Shown here one piece after another: positions 15,543 through 23,800 of a stretch of 34,743 bases of DNA; position 1 is the first letter of the stretch; every line of letters starts with the position of its first letter. The DNA is from Acidobacteria bacterium RIFCSPLOWO2_12_FULL_67_14b. Lineage in GTDB: Bacteria; Acidobacteriota; Vicinamibacteria; Vicinamibacterales; UBA2999. Made by a program: the position numbers and the translations under genes. Under the pieces are notes generated by a model, which saw nothing but the letters and a program-made list of their open reading frames with translations, did no database searches and was not told the DNA's origin. The stretch spans positions 863 through 35,605 of the forward strand of contig MELE01000010.1 in assembly GCA_001768615.1 (NCBI GenBank). The letters are read 5' to 3'.

Positions 15543-16472
15543 ATGAGCGTCGGCCGCACGATCTTCCTGAAGGCGTCGGACAGTCAATGGCTGCGGGAAC
15601 ACGGCACCAAGGCGCCATTCGTCCGGCGCGCCGTGTCGAAGTTCATGCCCGGCGAATCGTTCGACGACATGCTCGTCGCGGCGAAGGCCATGGCCGGCGA
15701 CGGCGTCTCGGCGGTGTTTACCCGGCTGGGCGAAAACGTCCGCGACCTCGCCGAGGCCGACGCCGTGGCGCGGCACTACGTCGACGGCATCGACCGCATC
15801 AAGCAGGCGCGGCTGGCCTGCGAGCCGTCGATCAAGCTGACGCAGCTCGGGCTCGACATCGATCGCGAGCTGGCGTACGGCCACCTGCGGGCGCTGGCCT
15901 CGCGCGCGCACCAGACCGGCAATTACCTCTGGATCGACATGGAGCAGTCGAGCTATGTCGACGTCACGCTCGATCTCACGCGCCGGCTCCGGCAGGAATT
16001 CCCGCGCGTGGGCGTGTGCCTGCAGGCCTACCTGTTCCGCACGCGTGAGGACCTCGTCGACCTGATGGGCCGCGGCATCGGGATCCGGCTGGTCAAGGGC
16101 GCGTACAACGAGCCGCCGGCGGTGGCGTTTCCGAAGAAGAGCGAGGTCGACGCGAACTACCTCGCGCTGGCGCAGACCATGCTCGACGCCGGGTCGCGGG
16201 CCGGCGGCGCGCGTCCGGTGTTCGGCACGCACGACGTGCCGCTGATCGAAGCCATTCGCCGCCACGCCGGCGCCGCCGGCGTGGCCCCGATCGAGTACGA
16301 GTTTCACATGCTCTACGGCATCCAGAAGGCGGCGCAACTGCGCCTGGCCCACGACGGCGCGTTGGTCCGCGTGCTGATCGCCTACGGCGCCTACTGGTTT
16401 CCCTGGTACATGCGGCGGCTGGCGGAGCGGCCGGCCAACGTGTGGTTCGTCGCGAAGTCGCTTTTCGGTTAG
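15543..16472 (+). CDS. Proline dehydrogenase (monofunctional)
   Basis: A 309-residue FAD enzyme of the PRODH family that oxidises L-proline to pyrroline-5-carboxylate and passes electrons to quinone. The barrel motifs are in place: SIKLTQLGLDID, LWIDMEQSSYVDVTLDL, VCLQAYLFRT, IRLVKGAYNEPP, FGTHDVPLI, EFHMLYGIQ and the C-terminal YWFPWYMRRLAERPANV with the two substrate-contacting arginines. The length matches the short bacterial form without a P5C dehydrogenase domain. ATG follows the MFS stop directly, with AGGAG overlapping that stop and a TATACT hexamer at 15528. No P5C dehydrogenase is in the window. Confidence 0.93.
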   Translation: MSVGRTIFLKASDSQWLREHGTKAPFVRRAVSKFMPGESFDDMLVAAKAMAGDGVSAVFTRLGENVRDLAEADAVARHYVDGIDRIKQARLACEPSIKLTQLGLDIDRELAYGHLRALASRAHQTGNYLWIDMEQSSYVDVTLDLTRRLRQEFPRVGVCLQAYLFRTREDLVDLMGRGIGIRLVKGAYNEPPAVAFPKKSEVDANYLALAQTMLDAGSRAGGARPVFGTHDVPLIEAIRRHAGAAGVAPIEYEFHMLYGIQKAAQLRLAHDGALVRVLIAYGAYWFPWYMRRLAERPANVWFVAKSLFG

Positions 16473-16488
16473 CGATATGATCGCTCCC

Positions 16489-16782
16489 ATGGACGACGCC
16501 CCGAAGAGTGCGGTCGAGCTGGCGATGGCGCGGCTCAAGAAGAAGGACGCGGACGAGGGCGTGACCGATCACCCGCTGTCCGCCGACCAGAAGAACGAGA
16601 TCGCCGAGGTGCGGAAGACCTACGCCGCCAGGCTGGCCCAGGAAGAGATCCTCTACAAGTCCCGCATGCAGGGATCGGTCGACTACGACGAGCGCCAGAA
16701 GTTCGAAGAGAACTACCGCCGCGACGTCGAGCGCCTGACGCACGAGCGCGATCGGAAGATCGAGAAGATCCACGCCAGTTGA
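16489..16782 (+). CDS. Small charged helical protein of unknown function
   Basis: A 97-residue protein, about half charged residues, probably one long helix or coiled coil. It shows AMARLKKKDADEGVTDHPLS, then EIAEVRKTYAARLAQEEILYK and a C-terminal DVERLTHERDRKIEKIHAS. No signal peptide, membrane segment or recognised domain. ATG 16489 is preferred over 16477 because TATGAT (16476-16481) lies 7 nt before it, which places the transcription start at the codon. The stop overlaps the haemoglobin start (TGATG), so it is probably translated with it. Confidence 0.75.
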   Translation: MDDAPKSAVELAMARLKKKDADEGVTDHPLSADQKNEIAEVRKTYAARLAQEEILYKSRMQGSVDYDERQKFEENYRRDVERLTHERDRKIEKIHAS

Positions 16783-17162
16783 TGCTGTCGGAAGGCGACA
16801 TCTACGCGCGGATCGGGGAAGACGGCTTCGCGCGCCTCGTCGCCGCGTTCTACGCGCAGGTCCCGCAGGACGACGTCCTTGGACCCATGTACCCCACGGA
16901 CGATCTCGCCGGCGCCGAGCTGCGGTTGCGGGAGTTTCTCGTCGGCCGCTTCGGCGGCCCGCCGCGCTACGAGCAGTCGCGCGGGCACCCGCGGCTGCGG
17001 ATGCGCCATCAGCCCTATCGGCTCGATCAACGGGCGCGCGATCGCTGGGTCGCCTTGATGGACCGCGCGCTCGATCGAACGGCGCTGCCGGCGGAGGCCG
17101 ATCAGGTGTTACGCGCCTTCTTTCATCAGACCGCCACTGTTTTGATGAACTCGCGAGAGTAG
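16782..17162 (+). CDS. Truncated haemoglobin, group II (TrHbO-like)
   Basis: A 126-residue globin with the two-on-two fold. Tyr24 in AAFYAQV matches the distal B10 tyrosine, His76 in RLRMRHQPYRL the proximal F8 histidine, and Trp89 in RDRWVALM the G8 tryptophan typical of group II. PMYPTDDLAGAELRLREFLVGRFGG carries the E-helix region. These proteins bind oxygen and are implicated in handling NO, peroxide or oxygen. Its position next to an OsmC peroxidase and a proline dehydrogenase suggests a redox role. ATG overlaps the previous stop by one nucleotide. Confidence 0.93.
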   Translation: MLSEGDIYARIGEDGFARLVAAFYAQVPQDDVLGPMYPTDDLAGAELRLREFLVGRFGGPPRYEQSRGHPRLRMRHQPYRLDQRARDRWVALMDRALDRTALPAEADQVLRAFFHQTATVLMNSRE

Positions 17163-17171
17163 CCGGCGGCA

Positions 17172-17177
17172 TATACT
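17172..17177 (+). promoter_or_regulatory. TATACT -10-like element of the osmC gene
   Basis: TATACT ends 6 nt before the ATG at 17184, with no Shine-Dalgarno sequence and no clear -35 box. The spacing fits transcription starting at the A of the start codon. The same arrangement occurs at several other genes in this window. Confidence 0.5.
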
Positions 17178-17183
17178 CCTCAG

Positions 17184-17576
17184 ATGCGCGAAGTCGTGGT
17201 GACCTCAACCGGGGCGAAGCTCGCTCAACAGATCACCATCGGCCCCCACCACGTCCTGGCGGACGAGGAAATCGAGAAGGGCGGCACCGACACCGGACCC
17301 GAGCCGCACGAACTGCTTCTGGCTGCGCTCGGCGTGTGCACGTCGATGACCTTGCGTCTCTACGCCGATCGCAAGGGCTGGCCGCTGCAGAGCGTGCGCG
17401 TAACGCTGGGCGGCGCGACCGAAGACACGCGCTACGCGATCACCCGGCGGATCATTCTCGAGGGCGATCTCGACGCGGCGCAGCGCCAGCGGCTGATCGA
17501 GATTGCGAACAAGTGTCCGGTGCATCGCACCCTCACCGGCGAGGTGGTGATCACGACGAGGGAGGAAGGGGCGTGA
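17184..17576 (+). CDS. OsmC-family peroxiredoxin-like protein
   Basis: A 130-residue OsmC/Ohr-fold protein. Both redox cysteines are present: Cys52 in ALGVCTSMTLRLYA and Cys111 in ANKCPVHRTL. EPHELLLAALG is the conserved helix before the first cysteine. Family members reduce organic hydroperoxides, with electrons from dithiols. It follows the truncated haemoglobin by 21 nt and probably has its own promoter. It is convergent with the oxygenase gene, with six nucleotides between stops. The subgroup (OsmC versus YhfA-like) is not resolved. Confidence 0.92.
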   Translation: MREVVVTSTGAKLAQQITIGPHHVLADEEIEKGGTDTGPEPHELLLAALGVCTSMTLRLYADRKGWPLQSVRVTLGGATEDTRYAITRRIILEGDLDAAQRQRLIEIANKCPVHRTLTGEVVITTREEGA

Positions 17577-17582
17577 GCGGTC

Positions 17583-18221
17583 CTACGAGCGCGCCGCCAG
17601 GAAATCCGAGTAGCGCGGCTCGGCGCAGAACCATCCGGCCAGCACCAGCCGAGGCGTGCTGCCGGTGACCGGCGTCACCTGGTGCTCGATGGCGCTCGAG
17701 ATCCGGAAGAGCATCGCATCACCGTGGCCGGTGTTGGCGATCTCGGCGATCGGCGCTTCGGTTTCCGCATTCCGGATCTGCAGCAGGCCGCCCTCATAAC
17801 GGTCCCGCCCCAGGTTGATGCTCAAGCCGACGAGCCGCCCGCCGACGACATCGGTGTGCCACGGGTAGAACTGCCCGCGGCCATCCGGCCGGCCGCGCCG
17901 ATAGACGCGCCCCTTGAAGCACCCGATCGGCGGGCAGCCGGTGACGCGCTCGACAAAATCGAACAGCCGCGGATCGTTCAGCGTGATCACGAACAGGCCC
18001 AGCAGGGGGGCGTCGTCGAGCTGCTGCTCGATCTCGACGCCGTCTTCCACGCGCGCGGTGAAGGCCGCGCCGGGCAGCCGCGCATCGAGCAGCGCCAGCA
18101 GCTCGTCGCCCAGGAAGCGGGGAAGCCGGCAGACATGGCGGGCGGCAAATTCCGTGGCCAGCGAGGCAATCTGGTGGTCGGGATTCTCGAGGTGGATGCG
18201 GTCGCGCGCCAGCTGGATCAT
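17583..18221 (-). CDS. 2-oxoglutarate/Fe(II)-dependent oxygenase
   Basis: A 212-residue protein of the 2OG-Fe(II) oxygenase superfamily (prolyl hydroxylase-like). The iron triad is His122 and Asp124 in YPWHTDVVGGR with His180 in AIEHQVTPV, and Arg191 in STPRLVLAGWF would bind the 2-oxoglutarate carboxylate. GLLQIRNAE is the strand between. It should hydroxylate a protein or small-molecule substrate using oxygen. Two related uses are prolyl hydroxylation and protein-bound residue repair, but substrate is unknown. ATG 18221 has no strong ribosome site. Confidence 0.85.
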   Translation of the reverse strand: MIQLARDRIHLENPDHQIASLATEFAARHVCRLPRFLGDELLALLDARLPGAAFTARVEDGVEIEQQLDDAPLLGLFVITLNDPRLFDFVERVTGCPPIGCFKGRVYRRGRPDGRGQFYPWHTDVVGGRLVGLSINLGRDRYEGGLLQIRNAETEAPIAEIANTGHGDAMLFRISSAIEHQVTPVTGSTPRLVLAGWFCAEPRYSDFLAARS

Positions 18222-18283
18222 GGCCAGGGGGGCCCTTGCCCAACAGATGGTGGATCGGGCGTGATGATACCCCCATTTCGCCG

Positions 18284-18289
18284 TATACT
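18284..18289 (+). promoter_or_regulatory. TATACT -10-like element of the TPR/CHAT gene
   Basis: TATACT ends 9 nt before ATG 18299. The leader would be a few nucleotides at most, and no ribosome site or clear -35 is seen. Confidence 0.4.
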
Positions 18290-18298
18290 CTCCTACCG

Positions 18299-20719
18299 AT
18301 GCACATAACGGCGCGTCTTTTCCTGGCGTCTGGCCTGCTGGCCGGGCTTGCCGTGATCGGGCCCGTTCATGCCCAAATCCCGACCGACATCGCCGCTGAG
18401 CTCGATCGCCTGCTCGCGCAGGTGGCCGATGCCCCGGCGGATCGCAATCCCGCCGAACGCGCGCGCCGCCTCGAGCTGCTCGGCGACGTGGAAGTGCGGG
18501 CCAACATGCTCGGCGCCGCGCGGTCGGCGTTCGAGGAAGCGTCGGCGCTCCGCACGCAGAACTCGCCCGAGGATCGCGATCTGGGCCGGCTGGCCTTCAA
18601 GCTCGCCAACGTCGCCCGCCTCGACAAGCGCCCGGCCGACGCCGAACGCTTCATCGATCTGGCCGTCGCGCGCCTTCGCACCGGCGCGCCCCAGAGCCCC
18701 GAGTACGCCGACGCCTTGGTGGAATCGGCGCGGTCGGCCACCGCCCGGAACGACGTCGCCAAGGCCGAACAGGCGTACCGCGATGCCCTGGGCGTGGTGT
18801 CGAAGCTGCAGCCCGGGTCCGCCCGCGAAGCGCAGCTGTCGGAGATCCTGGGCGATGCCGCGGTGCGCCGCAAGGACCTCGAAGGCGCCGATCAGCTCTA
18901 CTCGCGCGGCCTGGCGGTGCTCGAGACCTCGCAGCGCGATACCGTCGATTACGCGCGCCTGGCCAACGCGCTCGCTGTCGTCGCCGCGGCGCGCAACCAG
19001 TTGCCGCGCGCGCAGGGGCTGTACGAGGCGTCGCTCAAGATCTACGAGGCGCAGCGCCCCGACAGCCTCGAGGTTTCACAGCTGCTCAACAACCTCGGCA
19101 TCCTGCAGATGAACCGTGGCGCGTCGGCCGCCGCCGAGGCGATGTTCCGCCGTTCCCTGACGATCAAGACCACGCGCAAGGGCGCGCCCGAAGACATCGG
19201 CACCACGCACGCGAACCTCGGCCTCGTGCTGCTCGAGCAGGGGCGGCTCGCCGACGCGGGCGCCGAGTTCAAGGCCGCCGTCGACCTGCGCCGCGCGCAG
19301 GCGCCGCCGCTCGAGCTGGCCGCGCTGCAGACCAACCTGGCCCGCATCGAGCTCCTGCGCGGACGCCCCGACACGGCGACCGCCGCGGCGCGCGAGGCCC
19401 TCGAGATCCGCCGCGCCCAGGCGCCGCAGACCCTGCTGGTGGCCGCCACCGCGACCGAGCTCGGCCTGGCCCGCGAGGCGGCGCGCGCCTACGACGAGGC
19501 CCTGGCCCTTCACCGGGAAGCGCTGGCGATTCGCGAGAAGCTGGCGGCGAACTCCGCCGAGGTGGCCGAGTCCCTCGAACGCATCGCGGTCGTGACCTCG
19601 CTGTCCGGCGATCCACTCGCCGCCCGAAGCGCGTTCGAGCGCGCGGTCGAAGCGTGGGCCCGCGTGTCGCCCGGTTCGCTCGATCACGTCAACGTGATCC
19701 ACGAGGTCGGCGAGTTCCTCGTCGCCCGTGGCGATGCGGTGGAAGGCCTGCGCCGCCTGCGCGAGGCCGTGGATCTGCTCGAACGCTCCACCGCCGCGCG
19801 CCCCACGGGCACTCTCGATGCCCGCGCGCAGCTGGTCTCGCGCCTGCAGGCGTATTACGGCGCGCCGATCCGCATCCTCGCCGAGCGCGGCGACGCGGGC
19901 GAGTCGGTCACCTTGCTCGATCGGATGCACGAGCGGTTGAGGCGGGCGCGCGGGGGCGATGACGCCGCCGTGGCGCCGGTGTCGCCCCTCGACGCGCTCA
20001 AGCGCGGCATCGAAACCGGCACGCTCGTGGTGGCTTTCAGCGTCCAACCGGCGGCCAGCTATGCCTTCGTGGCGACCCGCGACACGCCGATGCGCGTCTA
20101 CCGCATCGACGAAAAGGGCGCGGCGCTGTCGGAGCGCGTGCAGAAGTTCGTCGAGCGCGTCCGGACCCGTTCGTCGGCCGCCGCCTACGAGGCGCCGCTT
20201 GTGAGCGAGGGCAAGGCCCTGTTCGATCTGCTGTTCGGTCAATTCGAAGACTCGGCGGTTCGCGCCGACCGTCTCCTGATCGTCCCCGATGGTCCGCTCG
20301 AGGCGCTGCCGTTCAGCGCGCTGGTGCGCAACCCGGCGGGCCGCACGACCTGGCAGTACCTCGTGGATTGGAAGCCGATGGTGTTTGCGCCGTCGATGGT
20401 CGCCGCGGCCGCGTGGGCCGGAGGCGCCGCCGCGCCTGCCAGCGTCGGCCAGCTGTTCCCGACAACGGACGAGCCGGGTTTGGCCGCCGCCAGGCTGGTC
20501 GGCGGCGCCATGAACGGCGGCGCGCTCGTGTCGTTGTGGACCCCCGCCGAGCGCGTGACCGACGAGTTCGCCGAGCTGTTCAAGATGAGCCTGACGCAAG
20601 GCCGCGCGCGCGAAGCCGCGTTGTCGCGAGCCCAGCGGGTGATGCGCGACGAGCGCGGCCGTACGCACCCGGCCTATTGGGCGGCGTTCCGCTACTACGG
20701 CGCCCGCGGCGTCCGCTGA
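18299..20719 (+). CDS. Exported TPR protein with a CHAT domain lacking its catalytic core
   Basis: An 806-residue protein. Residues 1-24 are a signal peptide ending PVHAQ. About 30-540 are tetratricopeptide-type helical repeats (ANAWL-type pairs such as LEVSQLLNNLGILQMNRG, GTTHANLGLVLLEQGRLADAG). A CHAT peptidase-like domain begins near 565 (GTLVVAFSVQPAASYAF) with LLIVPDGPLEALPFSAL (about 658-675). It then reaches VSLWTPAERVTDEF (about 743) and HPAYWAAFRYYG within some 70 residues. A complete CHAT domain carries HLATHG- and LSACETG-like motifs between these points; both are absent, so the His-Cys dyad is missing and some 100 residues are deleted in frame. It may serve as a binding scaffold, or be decaying. 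No partner is adjacent. Confidence 0.8.
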   Translation: MHITARLFLASGLLAGLAVIGPVHAQIPTDIAAELDRLLAQVADAPADRNPAERARRLELLGDVEVRANMLGAARSAFEEASALRTQNSPEDRDLGRLAFKLANVARLDKRPADAERFIDLAVARLRTGAPQSPEYADALVESARSATARNDVAKAEQAYRDALGVVSKLQPGSAREAQLSEILGDAAVRRKDLEGADQLYSRGLAVLETSQRDTVDYARLANALAVVAAARNQLPRAQGLYEASLKIYEAQRPDSLEVSQLLNNLGILQMNRGASAAAEAMFRRSLTIKTTRKGAPEDIGTTHANLGLVLLEQGRLADAGAEFKAAVDLRRAQAPPLELAALQTNLARIELLRGRPDTATAAAREALEIRRAQAPQTLLVAATATELGLAREAARAYDEALALHREALAIREKLAANSAEVAESLERIAVVTSLSGDPLAARSAFERAVEAWARVSPGSLDHVNVIHEVGEFLVARGDAVEGLRRLREAVDLLERSTAARPTGTLDARAQLVSRLQAYYGAPIRILAERGDAGESVTLLDRMHERLRRARGGDDAAVAPVSPLDALKRGIETGTLVVAFSVQPAASYAFVATRDTPMRVYRIDEKGAALSERVQKFVERVRTRSSAAAYEAPLVSEGKALFDLLFGQFEDSAVRADRLLIVPDGPLEALPFSALVRNPAGRTTWQYLVDWKPMVFAPSMVAAAAWAGGAAAPASVGQLFPTTDEPGLAAARLVGGAMNGGALVSLWTPAERVTDEFAELFKMSLTQGRAREAALSRAQRVMRDERGRTHPAYWAAFRYYGARGVR

Positions 20720-20741
20720 CGCCGCGACCCGGCGCTCGCTT

Positions 20742-20806
20742 GGCACTTTAGGCCACCCAGGCACCTCCCTTAGGCACCGCAGGCACCTTTCGCACCCTGG
20801 GCACCC
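20742..20806. repeat. Degenerate tandem GGCACC repeats
   Basis: Between the CHAT and PBP genes, GGCAC or GGCACC occurs near 20742, 20760, 20773, 20782 and 20799, with a further GCACC at 20792. Spacing is irregular (9-18 nt). No gene is seen in the gap 20720-20853. Confidence 0.6.
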
Positions 20807-20853
20807 TGTCTTTGTCGGCACTGCGTTTGCTCTGTACATGTCGAGCAGACGAT

Positions 20854-22908
20854 ATGCACGCATGGATTTCTCTCCGTCAGGTCCTCAAGGTTCTTCTCAT
20901 GCTCGTGCTGGTGAGCGCCGGCGCGGCGCTCTACACCGCCTGGCAGATCCAGCGGGACGTGGCCGCGGTCAGCGCGCGCTTCACCCTCGATCCGGGTCCG
21001 CGATCGACGCTGATCTTCGACTCCAAGGACAAACCGATCGCGGCGCTCTATCGCGAGCACCGCATGCCGGTGGCGCTCGAGGAGATGTCGGGCGATCTGG
21101 TGACCGCGGTCCTCGTGACCGAAGACCGTCGCTTCTTCAGCCACGACGGCATCGACTTTCGCCGCATGGCCGCCTCGACCCTGGCCAACCTCCGCCACGG
21201 CCGCATCGTCCAGGGGGGTAGCACCATCACGCAGCAGTTCGTGCGCGGCGCGTTTCTCGATCGATCGCGCACCTATGCCCGAAAGGTCCGCGAGGCGTGG
21301 CTGGCCACCGAGCTCGAAACGCGGTACAGCAAGCGGGCGATCCTCCAGGCCTATCTCAACCGTGTGTACTTGGGCGACGGCTACTACGGCGTGGAAGCGG
21401 CGTCCCGCGGCTACTTTGGCAAATCGGCCTCGAAGCTGAACGCGACCGAGGGCGCGACGCTGGCGGCGCTGATCAACCGCCCGTCCGGCTACGGCTTGCG
21501 CCGCACGCCCGCGCGCGTGCGCGAGCGCCGCGACTGGGTGCTCCGGCAGATGCTTGGCCAAGGCGACCTCGACCCCGTCCGCTACGCGAGCAGCGTCGTG
21601 GTTCCCGTGGCATCCACGCTGGCGTCGGCACAGACCCGCGCCACCGAGGATCTGGCCAGGATCCACCACGGGCCCTACTTCGTCGATACGGTGACGCAGC
21701 TGCTGCAGGCACAGTTCGACACCACGACGATCCTGACAGGGGGCCTGCGCGTCTACACCACGCTCGATTCCGACGTGCAGCGGTTCGCCGAGCAGTCCAT
21801 CCTGAAGCGGCTCGGAGAACTCGACAAGCGCCGCAAGCAGGGCGAACCCCTCCAGGCGGCCTTGGTCGCCATCGAGCCGTCCACCGGCTTCGTTCGCGCC
21901 ATGGTGGGCGGGCGGAACTTCGTCGAGAGCCCGTTCAACCGCGCGATCGATGCGAAGCGCCAGCCCGGATCGGCCTTCAAGCCGTTCGTGTTTGCGGCCG
22001 CGCTCGAGGCCGGGTACTCGCCGGGGACGATCATCGGCGGCCTCGACGAGTCGGTCGCCTCCGCGCAAGGCGCTTACCTGCCGGCCGGCGAGCACGAACT
22101 CGAGGCGACGACGCTCCGATCGGCACTGGTGCATTCGAGCAATCGCGCCGCCGTGCACTTGCTGCAGCGCGTCGGCCTGCGGCCGACCATCGACCTGGCC
22201 GCGCGCATGGGCCTCGACTCGATGCCGGCGGTGCCATCGCTGGCGCTCGGCACCGGCGAGGTGAGCCTGCTCCACCTGACATCCGCGTACACGGTATTCG
22301 TGAACGGCGGCATCCAGAAGCCGCCCACGTTCATTCGCCGCGTCGAAGACTCGGCGGGCCGCGTTCTCTATCGTGCCGAAAGCGAGGGCACCCGCGTGAT
22401 GAGCGAAAGCACGGCATTCCTGATGGCGTCGATGCTGGCTGACGTCGTCGACAGCGGCACCGGTTACGCCGCGCGCACCAATGGCTTCCGCCTGCCGGCC
22501 GGCGGCAAGACGGGCAGCACCGACGACCACGCCGACGCCTGGTTCGTGGGGTTCACGCCGCAACTGGCGGCCGGCGTGTGGATGGGATTCGATCGCCCGC
22601 AGCCGATCATGCGGCGCGGGTTTGCCAGCGTCGTGGCCGTACCCGCGTGGGCGGGCTTCATGAAGGACGCCACCACCGGCAACAAGGCAGAGTGGATCAC
22701 TGCGCCCGCGGGCATCTCGCGCATTCGCCGCTGCCGGGAATCCGGCAGCCTGGCCACGGAATTCTGTGAGCTCTACGGCGAGGTCACCGACGACATGGTG
22801 GCCGCCGGCCGCGCGCCCGATCTCTGTCCGCTTCATAACGCGACGGGAACGGTCGCTCCCGTCGCGCGCGTGGCTCCCGTCGCTCCGGCCGGTCCGCCGT
22901 CGCCGTAG
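20854..22908 (+). CDS. Class A penicillin-binding protein (PBP1A-like)
   Basis: A 684-residue bifunctional peptidoglycan synthase. An N-terminal membrane anchor (about residues 8-30) precedes a GT51 glycosyltransferase domain with catalytic Glu90 in TEDRRFFSHDGID, then GGSTITQQFVRG and RAILQAYLNRVYLG. The transpeptidase domain has the three active-site motifs: Ser373-Ala-Phe-Lys376, Ser428-Ser-Asn430 and Lys552-Thr-Gly554 (GGKTGSTDDHADAWFVG). A short C-terminal tail with a Cys pair (RRCRESGSLATEFCELYG) follows. It polymerises and crosslinks the cell wall in the periplasm. I chose ATG 20854; upstream in-frame codons do not improve the anchor. Confidence 0.94.
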   Translation: MHAWISLRQVLKVLLMLVLVSAGAALYTAWQIQRDVAAVSARFTLDPGPRSTLIFDSKDKPIAALYREHRMPVALEEMSGDLVTAVLVTEDRRFFSHDGIDFRRMAASTLANLRHGRIVQGGSTITQQFVRGAFLDRSRTYARKVREAWLATELETRYSKRAILQAYLNRVYLGDGYYGVEAASRGYFGKSASKLNATEGATLAALINRPSGYGLRRTPARVRERRDWVLRQMLGQGDLDPVRYASSVVVPVASTLASAQTRATEDLARIHHGPYFVDTVTQLLQAQFDTTTILTGGLRVYTTLDSDVQRFAEQSILKRLGELDKRRKQGEPLQAALVAIEPSTGFVRAMVGGRNFVESPFNRAIDAKRQPGSAFKPFVFAAALEAGYSPGTIIGGLDESVASAQGAYLPAGEHELEATTLRSALVHSSNRAAVHLLQRVGLRPTIDLAARMGLDSMPAVPSLALGTGEVSLLHLTSAYTVFVNGGIQKPPTFIRRVEDSAGRVLYRAESEGTRVMSESTAFLMASMLADVVDSGTGYAARTNGFRLPAGGKTGSTDDHADAWFVGFTPQLAAGVWMGFDRPQPIMRRGFASVVAVPAWAGFMKDATTGNKAEWITAPAGISRIRRCRESGSLATEFCELYGEVTDDMVAAGRAPDLCPLHNATGTVAPVARVAPVAPAGPPSP

Positions 22909-22996
22909 GAAGGCGCCGCGGCGGTTGATATCCGCCTCATCTCCAGCTATCGTTAGGGCCGCAAATTCATAGGTAATCGTCTCGGAGGCGGCCCTC

Positions 22997-23800
22997 ATGC
23001 AGGTGATACCGGTCACGGCCGTCCATCGTGGCTTCGGGCAAACGGCCCGTCGCGATTCATGGTGGGCGGCGCCTCTCGGCGTGTTTCTCGGTCTGTCGGC
23101 CTTCGTCGTCTACGCCACGTGGGCCGCGTTCCAAGGCGAGCATTACCACTTCGGCCCCTACCTGTCGCCGTTCTACGCGCCGGTGTTGTGGGGCGATTCA
23201 CCGCATGCCTGGTTCGGACCCAAGCCCGATTGGTGGCCGGCGCTGCTGCCGTTTTCGCCGGCGCTGCTGATCCTGCCGTTCCCCGGCGGGTTCCGCTTCA
23301 CGTGCTACTACTACCGTGGCGCCTACTACAAGGCGTTCTGGGCCGACCCGCCCTCCTGCGCCGTCGGCGAGCCCCGCAAGGGGTATCGCGGCGAGAATGC
23401 GTTCCCCCTCATCCTCCAGAACGTCCACCGCTTCTTCATGTGGGTGGCGGTTGTCTTCATCGCGTTCCTGGCGTACGACGTCTGGAAGGCGCTCTGGTTC
23501 ACCAATCCCGCCACGGGCGCCGCCGAGTTCGGCATCGGTGTCGGCACGATCGTGCTGGCGGTGAACGTCGTGCTGCTGGCCAGCTACACCTGGGGCTGCC
23601 ACGTGCTGCGCCACGTCGTTGGCGGGCGCATGGACGAGGTGTCGAAGTCGCCGATCTGCGACACGGCCTACGCGTGCGTGAGCGGCCTCAACCTGCGCCA
23701 CCAGCTCTTCGCGTGGTGCAGCCTGTTTTCGGTGATGGTCGCCGACCTCTACGTCCGCCTCTGCTCGATGGGGATCTGGACCGATCTGAGGCTCCTGTAG
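22997..23800 (+). CDS. sdhC: Succinate dehydrogenase membrane subunit (Sdh1-type)
   Basis: A 267-residue integral membrane protein with about five hydrophobic segments (residues 25-45, 82-96, 145-167, 180-198, 220-245). It lacks the usual short SdhC/SdhD pattern and resembles the single long anchor of mycobacterial Sdh1, which carries a membrane Rieske-type [2Fe-2S] cluster in place of haem. Candidate ligands are Cys103 (FTCYYYRGAYYKAFW), Cys121, His144 (LQNVHRFF), and Cys201, His202 and His206 (GCHVLRH). It passes electrons from the SdhB clusters to quinone. ATG 22997 has a GGAGG site; sdhA starts directly at its stop. Ligand assignment is inference. Confidence 0.85.
   Translation: MQVIPVTAVHRGFGQTARRDSWWAAPLGVFLGLSAFVVYATWAAFQGEHYHFGPYLSPFYAPVLWGDSPHAWFGPKPDWWPALLPFSPALLILPFPGGFRFTCYYYRGAYYKAFWADPPSCAVGEPRKGYRGENAFPLILQNVHRFFMWVAVVFIAFLAYDVWKALWFTNPATGAAEFGIGVGTIVLAVNVVLLASYTWGCHVLRHVVGGRMDEVSKSPICDTAYACVSGLNLRHQLFAWCSLFSVMVADLYVRLCSMGIWTDLRLL

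Noticed and set aside
14418-16538. Minus-strand frame of about 700 codons across MFS and proline dehydrogenase
   Set aside because: It is antisense to a clear proline dehydrogenase and has no domain.
20770-23016. Minus-strand frame of about 750 codons opposite the penicillin-binding protein
   Set aside because: The plus strand has all PBP active-site motifs; the opposite frame is a composition artefact.
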